Positions 1 to 8,335 of a DNA stretch of 64,000 nucleotides are shown in pieces (within the stretch, counting starts at the first letter, position 1; every line of letters begins with the position of its first letter). The notes below the pieces were generated by a model. It was not told the DNA's origin, searched no databases, and saw nothing but the letters and a program-made list of their open reading frames with translations. Both the position numbers and the translations under genes were made by a program. This DNA comes from Halobacteriovorax sp. DA5. GTDB lineage: Bacteria > Bdellovibrionota > Bacteriovoracia > Bacteriovoracales > Bacteriovoracaceae. The DNA lies in NCBI RefSeq assembly GCF_002903145.1, contig NZ_PPDJ01000001.1, positions 372,001 through 436,000 on the forward strand, read 5' to 3'.

Positions 1-177
1 GAATTGGGCTTTACACTAAGTGAGATAAAACGTGGGATGGACTCTTTTATTAAAAAGGGGAGGCCTTGTGAAAATTTCAAAAAGAATCTTGAACAGAAGA
101 AGGCCTTAATCAAAGATAGAATTAGTGAAGATAAGGCCAAGTTAAAGAAGATCGAAAAGTTTTTAAAACTAAATTAA
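1..177 (+). CDS. MerR-family transcriptional regulator, C-terminal part
   Basis: The window opens inside a reading frame that runs 58 codons to a TAA at 175-177. It starts ELGFTLSEIK, the phrase found after the winged-helix DNA-binding part of MerR regulators. A Lys/Glu-rich amphipathic helix follows and would form the antiparallel coiled-coil dimerisation arm. One Cys lies in GRPCENF, near where metal or redox sensing MerR proteins keep an effector Cys, but a single Cys does not establish a ligand. The N-terminal HTH lies outside the window, so the target is unknown. Confidence 0.7.
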   Translation, partial: ELGFTLSEIKRGMDSFIKKGRPCENFKKNLEQKKALIKDRISEDKAKLKKIEKFLKLN

Positions 178-260
178 TCGATCTAACATACTGATATCTG
201 GAAAAGGTGGCGCGTACCTTCTTGTCAATACTATTTGGTTAATATAGCCTTTGAATTGTT

Positions 261-1010
261 ATGGTTAAGACAAAACACCTTCTAATACAATTTCTTATTC
301 TCCTTGCATGGTCTAATTTGAGTATTGCAAGTGAGATTAAAACAATAGAGATCTCAACTCCTGAATGGAAAGATTTTACAAATAAGGATGGAAGTGGCCT
401 CTACTTCGAAATTGTTAGGAAAGCTTATTCACTCTCAGATATCAAAGTTAACTATACCTTCGTTCCTTGGCCAAGAGCTGTTAAGTATGTGAATGAAAAT
501 CACAAAGATGCCATGCTTGGAGCATACAATACAGTCAAAGAGTCAATTTACCCTCAATATCCAATCGATGTTGAGTACACACTGGTCGTCTTCAAAAAAG
601 GTACTTTAAAAGACTGGCAGGGCCAAAAGAGTTTAGCTGGTAAAAGAGTTTACTGGGTTCGTGGTTATGATTATCACAAATATTTAAAAACTAAGATGGA
701 TTGGAAAGAGCTTCAGGATACGGATAATGGTCTTAGGCTTTTAGAAAAGGGACGTATTGATTTCTTCATTGATTCTAAAAATACGATTATGCCGAAATTT
801 AAGGCGCTAAAGCTAGACCCTTCCAAGTACGTAATGAAGCCTGTGATTACAAAGAACCTCTATGTTAGATACGCTCGCACAAAGAAGTCTGAAGAGCTAA
901 TTAAGATCTTCGATAAGAATATGGAAACTCTTCTAAAGTCAAAAGAGCTCGAAAAAATCTATCAAAAGTGGAATCATGAAATGCCTGATTTCTCAAATCT
1001 AAGTAAGTAG
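261..1010 (+). CDS. Periplasmic solute-binding protein, family 3-like
   Basis: The protein has 249 residues. A cleavable signal peptide ends near residue 24 (hydrophobic core followed by SIAS). The mature part has the size and layout of the amino-acid-type periplasmic binding fold (SBP_bac_3), with a GLYFEIVRKAY opening and the late LEKGRIDFFID segment typical of its second lobe. No ABC permease or ATPase gene lies next to it, so it may serve a distant transporter or act as an orphan sensor or scavenger. The ligand cannot be read from the sequence. The ATG at 261 sits directly before the signal peptide. Confidence 0.75.
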   Translation: MVKTKHLLIQFLILLAWSNLSIASEIKTIEISTPEWKDFTNKDGSGLYFEIVRKAYSLSDIKVNYTFVPWPRAVKYVNENHKDAMLGAYNTVKESIYPQYPIDVEYTLVVFKKGTLKDWQGQKSLAGKRVYWVRGYDYHKYLKTKMDWKELQDTDNGLRLLEKGRIDFFIDSKNTIMPKFKALKLDPSKYVMKPVITKNLYVRYARTKKSEELIKIFDKNMETLLKSKELEKIYQKWNHEMPDFSNLSK

Positions 1011-1079
1011 TAAGTAAGAGTTTCATAATATTAAAAATTAAAATTAAAAAAATAAGATTTTGAAGCTATATTACTAGTC

Positions 1080-2000
1080 ATGGAAGAGAATTATACAGAT
1101 ATTTTAGAAAGGATTTATTCCGAGATTTCACCTATTATCGGAAAAGGTAAAGTTGCTGACTACATACCAGAGCTTGGAAAGATTGATCCTAATCAATTTG
1201 GAATGTCTATTTGTACTAATGATGGACACGAGTATATTATTGGGAATGCCCAAAAAGCGTTTTCTATTCAATCTATTTCTAAAGTTTTTTCTCTTGTTCT
1301 AGCTTATCAAAAACTAGACGCCAAACTTTGGTCACGTGTTGGCCTAGAACCATCTGGAAATCGTTTTGATTCTCTTGTTCTTCTTGAAAACGAAGAAGGA
1401 ATTCCTCGCAATCCATTTATTAATGCCGGTGCAATCGTTGTTATCGACACACTTATTGATCTCTATAAAGATCCTGTAAATGAAGTTTTAAAATTTATTC
1501 GTGAGTTAAGTGGAAACGAAAATATCTTTATTAATGAATCTGTTAGAATGTCAGAGCTTGCTACTGCCAATCGAAACTATGCGCTAACGTACTTCATGAA
1601 AAGCTATGGCAATATCAATAATGAAGTATCGAAGGTAATTGATATTTATACAACGATTTGTTCCATTGAAATGTCATGCGTTGATCTGGCCAGATCGTTT
1701 AGGCTTTTTAGCTCAAATGGGCAAAACCCGTGGAATGGAAAAAAGATATTAACTAAGAGCCAAAATAAGAGAATGAATGCCATAATGATGACGTGTGGCC
1801 TTTACAACTCAGTCGGTGATTTTGCGTACCGAGTAGGGATACCTGCTAAGTCTGGAGTTGGAGGTGGAATTGTCGGCGTTATCCCAAATGAAATGTCTAT
1901 CTCAACTTGGTCTCCTGCTTTAGATTCCACTGGTAACTCTCTGGCCGGTATCGAAGCTTTGGAATTATTTACAACTTATTCTGAGCAGTCGATCTACTAA
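1080..2000 (+). CDS. glsA: Glutaminase (serine-type, GlsA family)
   Basis: This protein should hydrolyse L-glutamine to glutamate and ammonia. At 306 residues it is close to the usual bacterial GlsA length of about 308. Diagnostic segments are the SISK tetrad in FSIQSISKVFSL (the Ser-x-x-Lys of the beta-lactamase-like fold), NPFINAGAIVV, and the Gly-rich KSGVGGGIVGVIP near the C-terminus. No signal peptide is seen, so it acts in the cytoplasm. It stands alone, with the next gene convergent only 4 bases away. Likely roles are nitrogen release from peptide-derived glutamine or acid tolerance; the choice is inference. Confidence 0.93.
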   Translation: MEENYTDILERIYSEISPIIGKGKVADYIPELGKIDPNQFGMSICTNDGHEYIIGNAQKAFSIQSISKVFSLVLAYQKLDAKLWSRVGLEPSGNRFDSLVLLENEEGIPRNPFINAGAIVVIDTLIDLYKDPVNEVLKFIRELSGNENIFINESVRMSELATANRNYALTYFMKSYGNINNEVSKVIDIYTTICSIEMSCVDLARSFRLFSSNGQNPWNGKKILTKSQNKRMNAIMMTCGLYNSVGDFAYRVGIPAKSGVGGGIVGVIPNEMSISTWSPALDSTGNSLAGIEALELFTTYSEQSIY

Positions 2001-2004
2001 TTAC

Positions 2005-2649
2005 TTAAAATTGTAGCAGACACTCTTTTGCTTTGAATGGAGCGAATTCTCCACCATTAAGTAACTCTTCAAAACATGGGGCCAAGTCGTCTTCAGATAG
2101 ATTCTTATCTGCCGTTAGTTCCAAACAATTAAATGTATAAGTTGCAAAGTCCTTTGTCTCTTTTGCCATTGCTGTACAAAATTCAGCAGCAGGGGCACTA
2201 AAATTCGAATTAGCTGCGTAACTTAGGCAGTGATACCCATTAAACGTTGAGTAGTTTGCCAATACATCACACGTTTTTAAAATATTATTATCAAATTCTT
2301 TATTTACAGAAACTTCAACACAGGCAATAGCATTGACTGAATTCTCTTTAACTTTCTTTGCGATATTAATGCAGTTTTTAGTGGCATTCTTTGGAAATTT
2401 TTTACCCGCAGCTTTTTCTACACAAGTCATGCCATAGATTACTGAGTGGTTTGCAATTTCAGAGCAGACAGGAATAACATTGATATCGAGAGGCCCATCA
2501 TTTTTAATGATTTTGTTACAAAGAACAGTGTCTTGCGCATGGTTTTTACCAATCTTCTTACATAGTTCTTTAGTCGCAACACTTAATTCACTTTCACTAG
2601 CAAATGCAAAAGATGAAAGAGCAAAGATGATGATGTATTTTCTAATCAT
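2005..2649 (-). CDS. Secreted cysteine-repeat protein, unknown function
   Basis: This 214-residue protein has a short signal peptide (about residues 1-17). The mature part is built from roughly five copies of a 36-38 residue unit with paired cysteines: C, three residues, IA or LA, about a dozen residues, then C-x-E/S-x-A. The period and spacing suggest an all-helical repeat stapled by disulfides in the periplasm or outside the cell. The secreted protein at 19091-19564 looks similarly built. I do not recognise a named family. It ends 4 bases from the convergent glutaminase gene. Confidence 0.7.
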   Translation of the reverse strand: MIRKYIIIFALSSFAFASESELSVATKELCKKIGKNHAQDTVLCNKIIKNDGPLDINVIPVCSEIANHSVIYGMTCVEKAAGKKFPKNATKNCINIAKKVKENSVNAIACVEVSVNKEFDNNILKTCDVLANYSTFNGYHCLSYAANSNFSAPAAEFCTAMAKETKDFATYTFNCLELTADKNLSEDDLAPCFEELLNGGEFAPFKAKECLLQF

Positions 2650-2748
2650 AAAAATTCCTAGGCAATCAGTTTTTGTTTAATATAGATTAGAGAGCTAGGA
2701 TAAGTACAGCGTAGAGTTGAATGTATGTATAATTTATTGACTGAAAAC

Positions 2749-3339
2749 TTAGATTTTCGTCCAACACATATAGCGCTCATCAGCAAGTTCTAGTAGCTGC
2801 TGATCCTCGGCCGTATCACCATATGCGTAGATTTTATCGAAACTAGATAGGTCATACTTCTCTTTGACCCTTTGTGCCTTCATATGGCCTGTACAGTCCC
2901 CACCGTAATAGCCACCTGTATATTTGCCATCCTTAGATTCTAGGGAAGAGCAAATAAGATCAAAACCATTAGCCTCACACCAAGGAGCAAGATAGAGATC
3001 CAAAGAAGCCGACACTATAACAATTTTGTTTCCTAGCTTCTTATGGCGATCGATCTCTTCTTGTGCATTAGTTCTAATAACCTTTGGAAGAAATGATTGA
3101 GAAAAGTTTTGGCCTTGGTGCTTAAGAGTTGTGGTGCTTTGTCTTGAATAGGCATATCTAACGATAAGCGCACGCATCGTTGGGCCTGATAAGAGTTTTA
3201 ACTTATAAGCAAGAATAAAAGGGGATAGTAGGAGCTTTCCAAGACGTAATTTCTTAGGACCTACTGAATAGAAAATAAATTCTGTAAATGTGTCTTTGAA
3301 GGTAATTGTTCCGTCAAAATCAAAGAGGGCCAAATTCAT
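2749..3339 (-). CDS. HAD-superfamily phosphatase, subfamily IB
   Basis: This 196-residue protein begins MNLALFDFDGTIT, giving the nucleophile Asp7 and acid/base Asp9 of the HAD fold. Motif II is VSASLDLYLAPW and motif IV is YGDTAEDQQLLELA. The layout is that of the PSPase-like HAD-IB group, which includes phosphoserine phosphatase-like and lysophosphatidate-phosphatase-like enzymes. The substrate is not evident. It appears monocistronic on the minus strand, with a candidate small RNA and terminator directly upstream. Confidence 0.85.
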   Translation of the reverse strand: MNLALFDFDGTITFKDTFTEFIFYSVGPKKLRLGKLLLSPFILAYKLKLLSGPTMRALIVRYAYSRQSTTTLKHQGQNFSQSFLPKVIRTNAQEEIDRHKKLGNKIVIVSASLDLYLAPWCEANGFDLICSSLESKDGKYTGGYYGGDCTGHMKAQRVKEKYDLSSFDKIYAYGDTAEDQQLLELADERYMCWTKI

Positions 3340-3380
3340 TTAGAAATTCTAAGGTAAGGTATTCGGCATGTCATGAAATA

Positions 3381-3413
3381 AAAAAGCCCTACTCAGTGAG
3401 AAGGGCTTTTTTG
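3381..3413 (-). terminator. Rho-independent terminator upstream of the HAD gene
   Basis: The arms AAAAAGCCCT and AGGGCTTTTT close around a short loop, with an A-tract on one side and a T-tract on the other, so it can work in either direction. It does not follow either neighbouring gene. It lies upstream of both the HAD gene and the kinase at 3638, so it should end a separate short minus-strand transcript. Confidence 0.8.
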
Positions 3414-3477
3414 TTATGCCGCACACGCAACGATATGCTGTACGCAGAGTGGTCATTCTCCAACAAGAACTAGCACT
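3381..3477 (-). ncRNA. Candidate small RNA ending at an orphan terminator
   Basis: The stretch between two divergent genes ends, on the minus strand, in a strong terminator at 3381-3413. About 70 bases upstream an extended minus-10 box, TG-C-TAATAT, can be read on the minus strand (3484-3492), predicting a start near 3477 and a transcript of about 97 nt. The body is richer in GC than its surroundings, with an unusual TGCGT/TGCGTGTGCGG content. No ORF of note fits. It lacks the conserved loop of SRP RNA and does not resemble tmRNA or 6S RNA to me. The promoter call is weak, the terminator strong. Confidence 0.4.
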
Positions 3478-3637
3478 AAATTTATATTAGCAGTAAAACA
3501 GATTCATAGTTTTAATTTTGGTTAATTTTTCATTAAAAGATCAGCTACTTATATGGTTAACCTTGAGATAAGAATTGCTCAATACTCTAGATTAAATAAG
3601 TCTTATGGGGTAGTATTCCACTAAATTTGGGGAAGAT

Positions 3638-5002
3638 TTGAACGTCAGCAATAAAGCAGTCCATGCATACATAAATTACATCGTTGAAAATAATGATGAT
3701 CCAAAGGTTTTCTTTGAAAATCTAGGGCATGACTATGACATTATTAGCGATGAAAAAAAGTATATGACGTGGAATGATTACCGTCTCATTACTGAAGCTT
3801 TAAATGATAAATATGAAAAGTTTTACGAGGCGATGACGAAACATGGACTCACTAATAAGTACGTAAAACGTGTCTTAGATATTCTTTCACGAATGATCAG
3901 CTTTCGCTTTGTGGGTGACTTTATCTTAAAATACTCATTTAAGACGTTCTATACAGACGCAGTTAAGATCGAGTTAATAGAAACAGGCAAAACCACATTT
4001 GATATTAAGCTGACCTTTGATCGTCCTGAAGATATTTTTCCAGTTTTTGTGGATATGTATCGAATCGTTTTCTTGGCCTTGCCAAAGCTAGTGTCTGATT
4101 CGATGTCATGGGATGTCGAAATAAGCCAAGATAAAAATATTCTAATTTATCACGTTAATGAGCACATGGGGGCGCCTTCAATCTTTGCATCCCTCCAAAT
4201 TGTTATCCTAAGGTTATTTAAGCTCGATAAGTATTATAAGAATCTTATAATTGAAAATCTTCAACATACTAATGATCTTGAAAAAAAGAATTTAGAGCTT
4301 GAGACGGCCGAAAGGAAAATCCGCGAGGCCCATAAAGAGGTTCTACTTGCCAATAGAATCATAAGTCACGATATTGCTAATAAAATGCTCATTGTTGAAC
4401 ATGTGAAGAGATTAATCGCACGTGGCGAAATTGAAAAGGCCAGTCAAAAACTAGATATCTATTATAAGTCGGTTAAGGGAATAATTGAAAATACACGAAA
4501 TGTGGTTGATGATAATTCTAGCTCATTTTTGATGACTGATGTTGTTGTTTGGGACTTATTAGAAGAATTAATTTTTGAATACCAAGATCAATCAGTAGCG
4601 AAGAATATTAAGTTAAGAATTGAATCAGAGATTGATAAGAGCTTTACTATCAGAACTAATAAAGAGGCTTTTAAAGATAGTATCTTGGGTAATATCCTAC
4701 AAAATGCAATTAAATTTTCGCCTGAAGATTCTGAGGTTTGTTTTCGAATTGAAATGACTGATAACGAGTTCTTCCTTTCATGTAAAGATAGTGGTATCGG
4801 GATTGATTCAGGTCTTGTTAACGAAATTAATAGAAATGAGGATAAACTCTTTAAAAGTACTCTTGGAACTCATGGTGAACAAGGGCGAGGCCTTGGCCTT
4901 TTTATCATCAGAAAAGTATGTCGCGAGTTAGGTCTTAATGTAAGATTTGTTTCAGAGCTAGGTCGTGGTACAAAAGTAATTATTTCCAAAGAAATCGCTT
5001 AG
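3638..5002 (+). CDS. Soluble sensor histidine kinase with novel N-terminal domain
   Basis: This 454-residue kinase starts at TTG with a purine-rich GGGGAAGA just upstream. No ATG fits without deleting the N-terminal domain. Residues 1-195 form a globular sensor-like region that I cannot name. A charged coiled coil spans about 205-235, followed by the phosphoacceptor segment RIISHDIANKM with His244. The ATPase domain has an N-box NILQNAIKF, G1 CKDSGIGI and G2 GRGLGLF. No transmembrane segment is visible, so it senses something cytoplasmic. No response regulator is adjacent. Confidence 0.85.
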   Translation: MNVSNKAVHAYINYIVENNDDPKVFFENLGHDYDIISDEKKYMTWNDYRLITEALNDKYEKFYEAMTKHGLTNKYVKRVLDILSRMISFRFVGDFILKYSFKTFYTDAVKIELIETGKTTFDIKLTFDRPEDIFPVFVDMYRIVFLALPKLVSDSMSWDVEISQDKNILIYHVNEHMGAPSIFASLQIVILRLFKLDKYYKNLIIENLQHTNDLEKKNLELETAERKIREAHKEVLLANRIISHDIANKMLIVEHVKRLIARGEIEKASQKLDIYYKSVKGIIENTRNVVDDNSSSFLMTDVVVWDLLEELIFEYQDQSVAKNIKLRIESEIDKSFTIRTNKEAFKDSILGNILQNAIKFSPEDSEVCFRIEMTDNEFFLSCKDSGIGIDSGLVNEINRNEDKLFKSTLGTHGEQGRGLGLFIIRKVCRELGLNVRFVSELGRGTKVIISKEIA

Positions 5003-5010
5003 TAAAATAT

Positions 5011-5847
5011 TTATACCCAAACAAAAAGAGAATCGTGTTGTTTCATCATGTGATGGCAGGGGACATCCACTTCTTTTATATTTGGATAGATTTTAAGAGT
5101 ATGATTTAGGGCCATCGAAAGATTAAATTCTGAAACTTTATGCTTTGAACTCGTTACGACTGGTACAAAGCTACAGGCAATTGCTTTGGTTGAAATAAAG
5201 CACCCTTCTACATCATCTTTTTTTAATACGTATAACACATCCGCCTCAAGACTTCCTTTCAGAACAAAAACGAGAGTAGCATCATCTCTTAATTGTTTAT
5301 GAAAAACACTAGGTAGATCATAAGCTCCGGCCGTAAAGATTGCTTTGTCATAAGGAGCATCTTCAAGGAAGCCCTTTGTTCCATCTCCTTCAATTACTTT
5401 TACATTTTTAATGCCCATTTTATCTAATGATATTCTGGCCCTCTTAACTAGTTCTGGAATAATTTCAACACTTATAACTTTTCCTTCTCTTCCTACAATA
5501 TGTCCCATCAAGGCAGCATTCCATCCACTTCCACAGCCAAGTTCAAAGACTTTTTGACCTGGCTCCAAATTTAATAAATCGAGGATTGTTAGAACGAAAG
5601 AAGGTTGAGAAATTGTTGAGACAACTTCTTGGTTGCCAAATATCGCCAGAGGGTGGTCGGCATAGAGTAGAGGAAGGTAGCGCTCCAAATTATCATCATC
5701 TAAGTCGACCCAGTTATCTGGATAATCCTTAAATTTAGAGATGAAAAGATGTCTAGGAATTCGGTAATAAGCATCGATCACTTCTTCTGATAGGCTAGTA
5801 TTTTGAGCGATAAATCGATCTTGATGATTTTTAATTAACTCATTCAT
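5011..5847 (-). CDS. Protein-L-isoaspartate O-methyltransferase-like protein
   Basis: This 278-residue protein has the SAM-binding motif I VFELGCGSGW (about residues 100-109) and the PCMT signature STISQPSFVLTILDLL just before it, which matches the family's TISxP...A segment. RIPRHLFI near residue 30 is the usual N-terminal PCMT motif. It should methylate isoaspartyl residues for protein repair. At 278 residues it is about 70 longer than the E. coli enzyme, with the extra sequence at the C-terminus, so a related methyl acceptor is possible. It is convergent with the kinase upstream, 8 bases apart. Confidence 0.8.
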   Translation of the reverse strand: MNELIKNHQDRFIAQNTSLSEEVIDAYYRIPRHLFISKFKDYPDNWVDLDDDNLERYLPLLYADHPLAIFGNQEVVSTISQPSFVLTILDLLNLEPGQKVFELGCGSGWNAALMGHIVGREGKVISVEIIPELVKRARISLDKMGIKNVKVIEGDGTKGFLEDAPYDKAIFTAGAYDLPSVFHKQLRDDATLVFVLKGSLEADVLYVLKKDDVEGCFISTKAIACSFVPVVTSSKHKVSEFNLSMALNHTLKIYPNIKEVDVPCHHMMKQHDSLFVWV

Positions 5848-5961
5848 GAGTATAGATTATTGAAAAATTGAAATTTTCTCAAAGCAAGTTTGGTAAAGTA
5901 AGAACTTAAGAAATATTAGGACTTCGTTGTCATGATTTTTTGTTTCGTTTATATTTTATTA

Positions 5962-6510
5962 ATGAAAATTGAAACACAAAGACTTCTTTTAGCAATTCCT
6001 GAACTTGGTGATGAAGTTGCCACTCTTGAATTTTACAAAAATAATGAAAACCATCTTGCTCCATGGGATCCCAAGAAACCCGATGACTTTTTCATGTTAG
6101 ATTACTGGGCAAAGAAGATTCAAGATGCCAAAGATGAGTTTCAAAATAAGACATCGGTTCGATTCAATATTTTTTTGAAAGAAAGTGGTGAATTAATAGG
6201 TATGGTTAACTTCACAACACTTGAGCGTGGACCTTTTCAGAATTGTCGTGTTGGTTATAAATTAGGTGAGAAGTTTCAAGGCTTTGGATATATGAACGAA
6301 GCACTTTCTTGTGGGATCAATTATATGTTTAATGAACTAAATTTTCATCGAGTTGAGGCCAATTATATTCCTGAAAATATTCGAAGTAGTAAAGTTCTTA
6401 AATCCCTTGGATTTGAAGAACATGGCATTGCTAGAAACTACCTTATGATTGCAGGAAGCTGGCAAGACCATGTTCTCACTAGTAAAATCAATCCAAATTG
6501 GAAAGAATAA
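5962..6510 (+). CDS. GNAT N-acetyltransferase, RimJ/RimL-like
   Basis: The frame is open from an ATG at 5932, but the family normally begins MKIETxRLLL, which is present at 5962. I therefore favour the internal ATG (182 residues). The upstream ATG has a possible AGGA at about 5918, so this remains open. The RimJ/RimL fold is shown by VGYKLGEKFQGFGYMNEAL, the acetyl-CoA pyrophosphate loop, and VEANYIPENIRSSKVLKSLGF. Relatives acetylate N-terminal amines of ribosomal proteins or small amines; the substrate here is unknown. Confidence 0.85.
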   Translation: MKIETQRLLLAIPELGDEVATLEFYKNNENHLAPWDPKKPDDFFMLDYWAKKIQDAKDEFQNKTSVRFNIFLKESGELIGMVNFTTLERGPFQNCRVGYKLGEKFQGFGYMNEALSCGINYMFNELNFHRVEANYIPENIRSSKVLKSLGFEEHGIARNYLMIAGSWQDHVLTSKINPNWKE

Positions 6511-6515
6511 CTAAG

Positions 6516-7523
6516 TTAAGGCAAACTTGGTATTTCTGATAATTGCTTCATAATCTCTTCTTTTGTTTCAAGAGTAGATAGAAAAGCGATAATATCGTCA
6601 CGATCTTGTTTTGCAATATCGATTCCAAGCTGAACCTTACCCATGATGTAGACGGCCTGGTCAAGATTTGCAACACTTCCATCGTGAAAATATGGAGCAG
6701 TCTTAGTTACATTTCTAAGCGGTGGAACCTTAAAGAACTCTTTATCATCTTCATTCTTTGTAAAATTATAACGGCCGAGGTCCCTTTTTTCGGATTTTGT
6801 ATACTTGTAAGGATCTTCAACAACTCCAAATTTCTGATACATCTCACCACCAACAAGTTGACCACTATGACATCCAATACAGCCATAATCGATGAATTTC
6901 TTAAGTCCTCTCTCTTCCTGTACTGTCAGACGCTTAACATTTCCATCAAGATAATCATCAAAACGAGATGGCCCAACAAGTGTTCTCTCAAATGCACCAA
7001 TTGCTTTTGCAGATAAGTTAACAAGAGACTTCGCATCTTCACTTTCTAGTTTTACATTAAATGCTTTAAAGAAATCTTGAGCATAATTATTGCTAATTAA
7101 CTTCTCTTTTAAGTGCTCTTCATTATCAAGGTCAAAAGGGACTTTGATAAAGAATGACTTTGCTGCTTGCTCCTCAACATCTTGTCTATTTCCATCCCAA
7201 TGTTGTGAGATTTGACCTGCAGTATTTATTAACGTTTGTGCATTTCTAGGAGCAGAACGATCTTTTGTCCCTCTAGACTTTTGAAGGCCATCAGAGAAGT
7301 GTAGCTGTGGTAGGTGACATCTTGAACAGCTAACAGTCCCATCCTTACTTAAGCGCGTGTCATAAAAAAGCTTTTGCCCTAAGGAGATAACTTCTTCTTT
7401 TGGTTTATTTTCACCAAAATAAGTGAGCTTATTTAAGCTCTCTCCAAAAAACTCGGATAATGGTGGCCTTGTCGTTTTGCAGGATGTGAATAATACTAGA
7501 CCAATTAATAATATTTGTTTCAT
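6516..7523 (-). CDS. Di-haem cytochrome c peroxidase / MauG-family lipoprotein
   Basis: This 335-residue protein carries two c-type haem sites, CSRCH (residues 66-70) and CIGCH (215-219), in the spacing of bacterial cytochrome c peroxidases and MauG. SAPRNAQTLINT and VPPLRNVTKTAPYFHDGS are conserved family blocks. The N-terminus is a lipoprotein signal with lipobox LFTSC (Cys15), so it is probably membrane-anchored in the periplasm. Its likely role is reduction of hydrogen peroxide with electrons from small cytochromes. The gene stands alone, convergent with the acetyltransferase 5 bases away. Confidence 0.9.
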   Translation of the reverse strand: MKQILLIGLVLFTSCKTTRPPLSEFFGESLNKLTYFGENKPKEEVISLGQKLFYDTRLSKDGTVSCSRCHLPQLHFSDGLQKSRGTKDRSAPRNAQTLINTAGQISQHWDGNRQDVEEQAAKSFFIKVPFDLDNEEHLKEKLISNNYAQDFFKAFNVKLESEDAKSLVNLSAKAIGAFERTLVGPSRFDDYLDGNVKRLTVQEERGLKKFIDYGCIGCHSGQLVGGEMYQKFGVVEDPYKYTKSEKRDLGRYNFTKNEDDKEFFKVPPLRNVTKTAPYFHDGSVANLDQAVYIMGKVQLGIDIAKQDRDDIIAFLSTLETKEEIMKQLSEIPSLP

Positions 7524-7683
7524 TTTCTTCCTCTTATCAGGTTTATTAGTTATGTTTTCTAGTCCTTCGAAGCATTAGCATCTTTTGTTACATAATTTTT
7601 TAAAACTTAATAATTTCATATATTTACTAAGATGATTGACTAAAATACTAAAGTAAGTTAAATATTGAACCGATAAAGTACTT

Positions 7684-8295
7684 ATGAAAAAACTAAGTAT
7701 TCTTCTAATCTTAATTACTTCCACATCAGTTATGGCCAGAAATGAGGTCGATCATTATAAGTACTCACAAAAGTGTCCTTCTGGATATCTCTACAAGCTT
7801 ACTGAAGTGAATGGTAAGAATAAGACGACTACATTCAGTTGCGTGGCAGACAACGGCGAAGTTCATCCTAAGTACTCATTTAAAATTGCAAATTGGAAAA
7901 GTGGTGATTATCTCTTAGAGGAAACAGTTGATAAGGTCAGAACAAAATTTACTTATAATAAAGAAGGGAGAGTTAACTCCGTCACACAATCTATCAATGG
8001 TGTGAATTTTTCTAATCAGTGCGAGTTTGTCTATAAAGGTGGAAAGCTTGCTCCGACTAAAGATCCTCAATGTAAAGAAATACAAAAAGAGTATGGTGGA
8101 CTGACAGAATCAATCAAACACCAAGTCTTCTGTGAGCCAAACGCTTCTGAGTCAGAGTGTACGACAGCTGACGGCCGCGTTTATAGGCCTTCAACAAAAG
8201 AGACAGGTGTTCTTAGATACTTCTATGAAAATGGTCATGTCGTTGATGAACAAGAAGTTGTACCTGCTCGAAAATCAAGAGCTGTTTCTAAGTAA
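7684..8295 (+). CDS. Exported protein of unknown function
   Basis: This 203-residue protein has a signal peptide ending near residue 18 (VMA). The mature sequence carries six Cys residues, including QKCPSGYLYK and FCEPNASESECTTADG, and repeated Tyr/Lys-rich beta-like segments such as FTYNKEGRVNSVTQ. The KYNxEGRV-type strands recall toxin/RHS-like beta hairpins, but the match is too short to name a family. It ends 40 bases before the helicase gene and may share a promoter with it. Confidence 0.65.
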   Translation: MKKLSILLILITSTSVMARNEVDHYKYSQKCPSGYLYKLTEVNGKNKTTTFSCVADNGEVHPKYSFKIANWKSGDYLLEETVDKVRTKFTYNKEGRVNSVTQSINGVNFSNQCEFVYKGGKLAPTKDPQCKEIQKEYGGLTESIKHQVFCEPNASESECTTADGRVYRPSTKETGVLRYFYENGHVVDEQEVVPARKSRAVSK

Positions 8296-8335
8296 TCTAT
8301 TTCTTCAAGAAGAGTGAAATGCGAGATAAATCTCT

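Noticed and set aside
198..216. AAAAGGTGGCGCGTACC near the left edge, similar to the 30-bp repeat
   Set aside because: Only a partial, gapped match to the core; it lacks the AATCGAGATTTC half, so chance or a distant remnant cannot be told apart.
3413..3480. SRP RNA or 6S RNA in the candidate small RNA
   Set aside because: The conserved GGAAG/AGCAGC loop and the long 6S hairpin are absent.
6606..7016. Antisense ORF over the di-haem peroxidase
   Set aside because: The peroxidase frame has both haem motifs and a lipobox; the other frame shows none.
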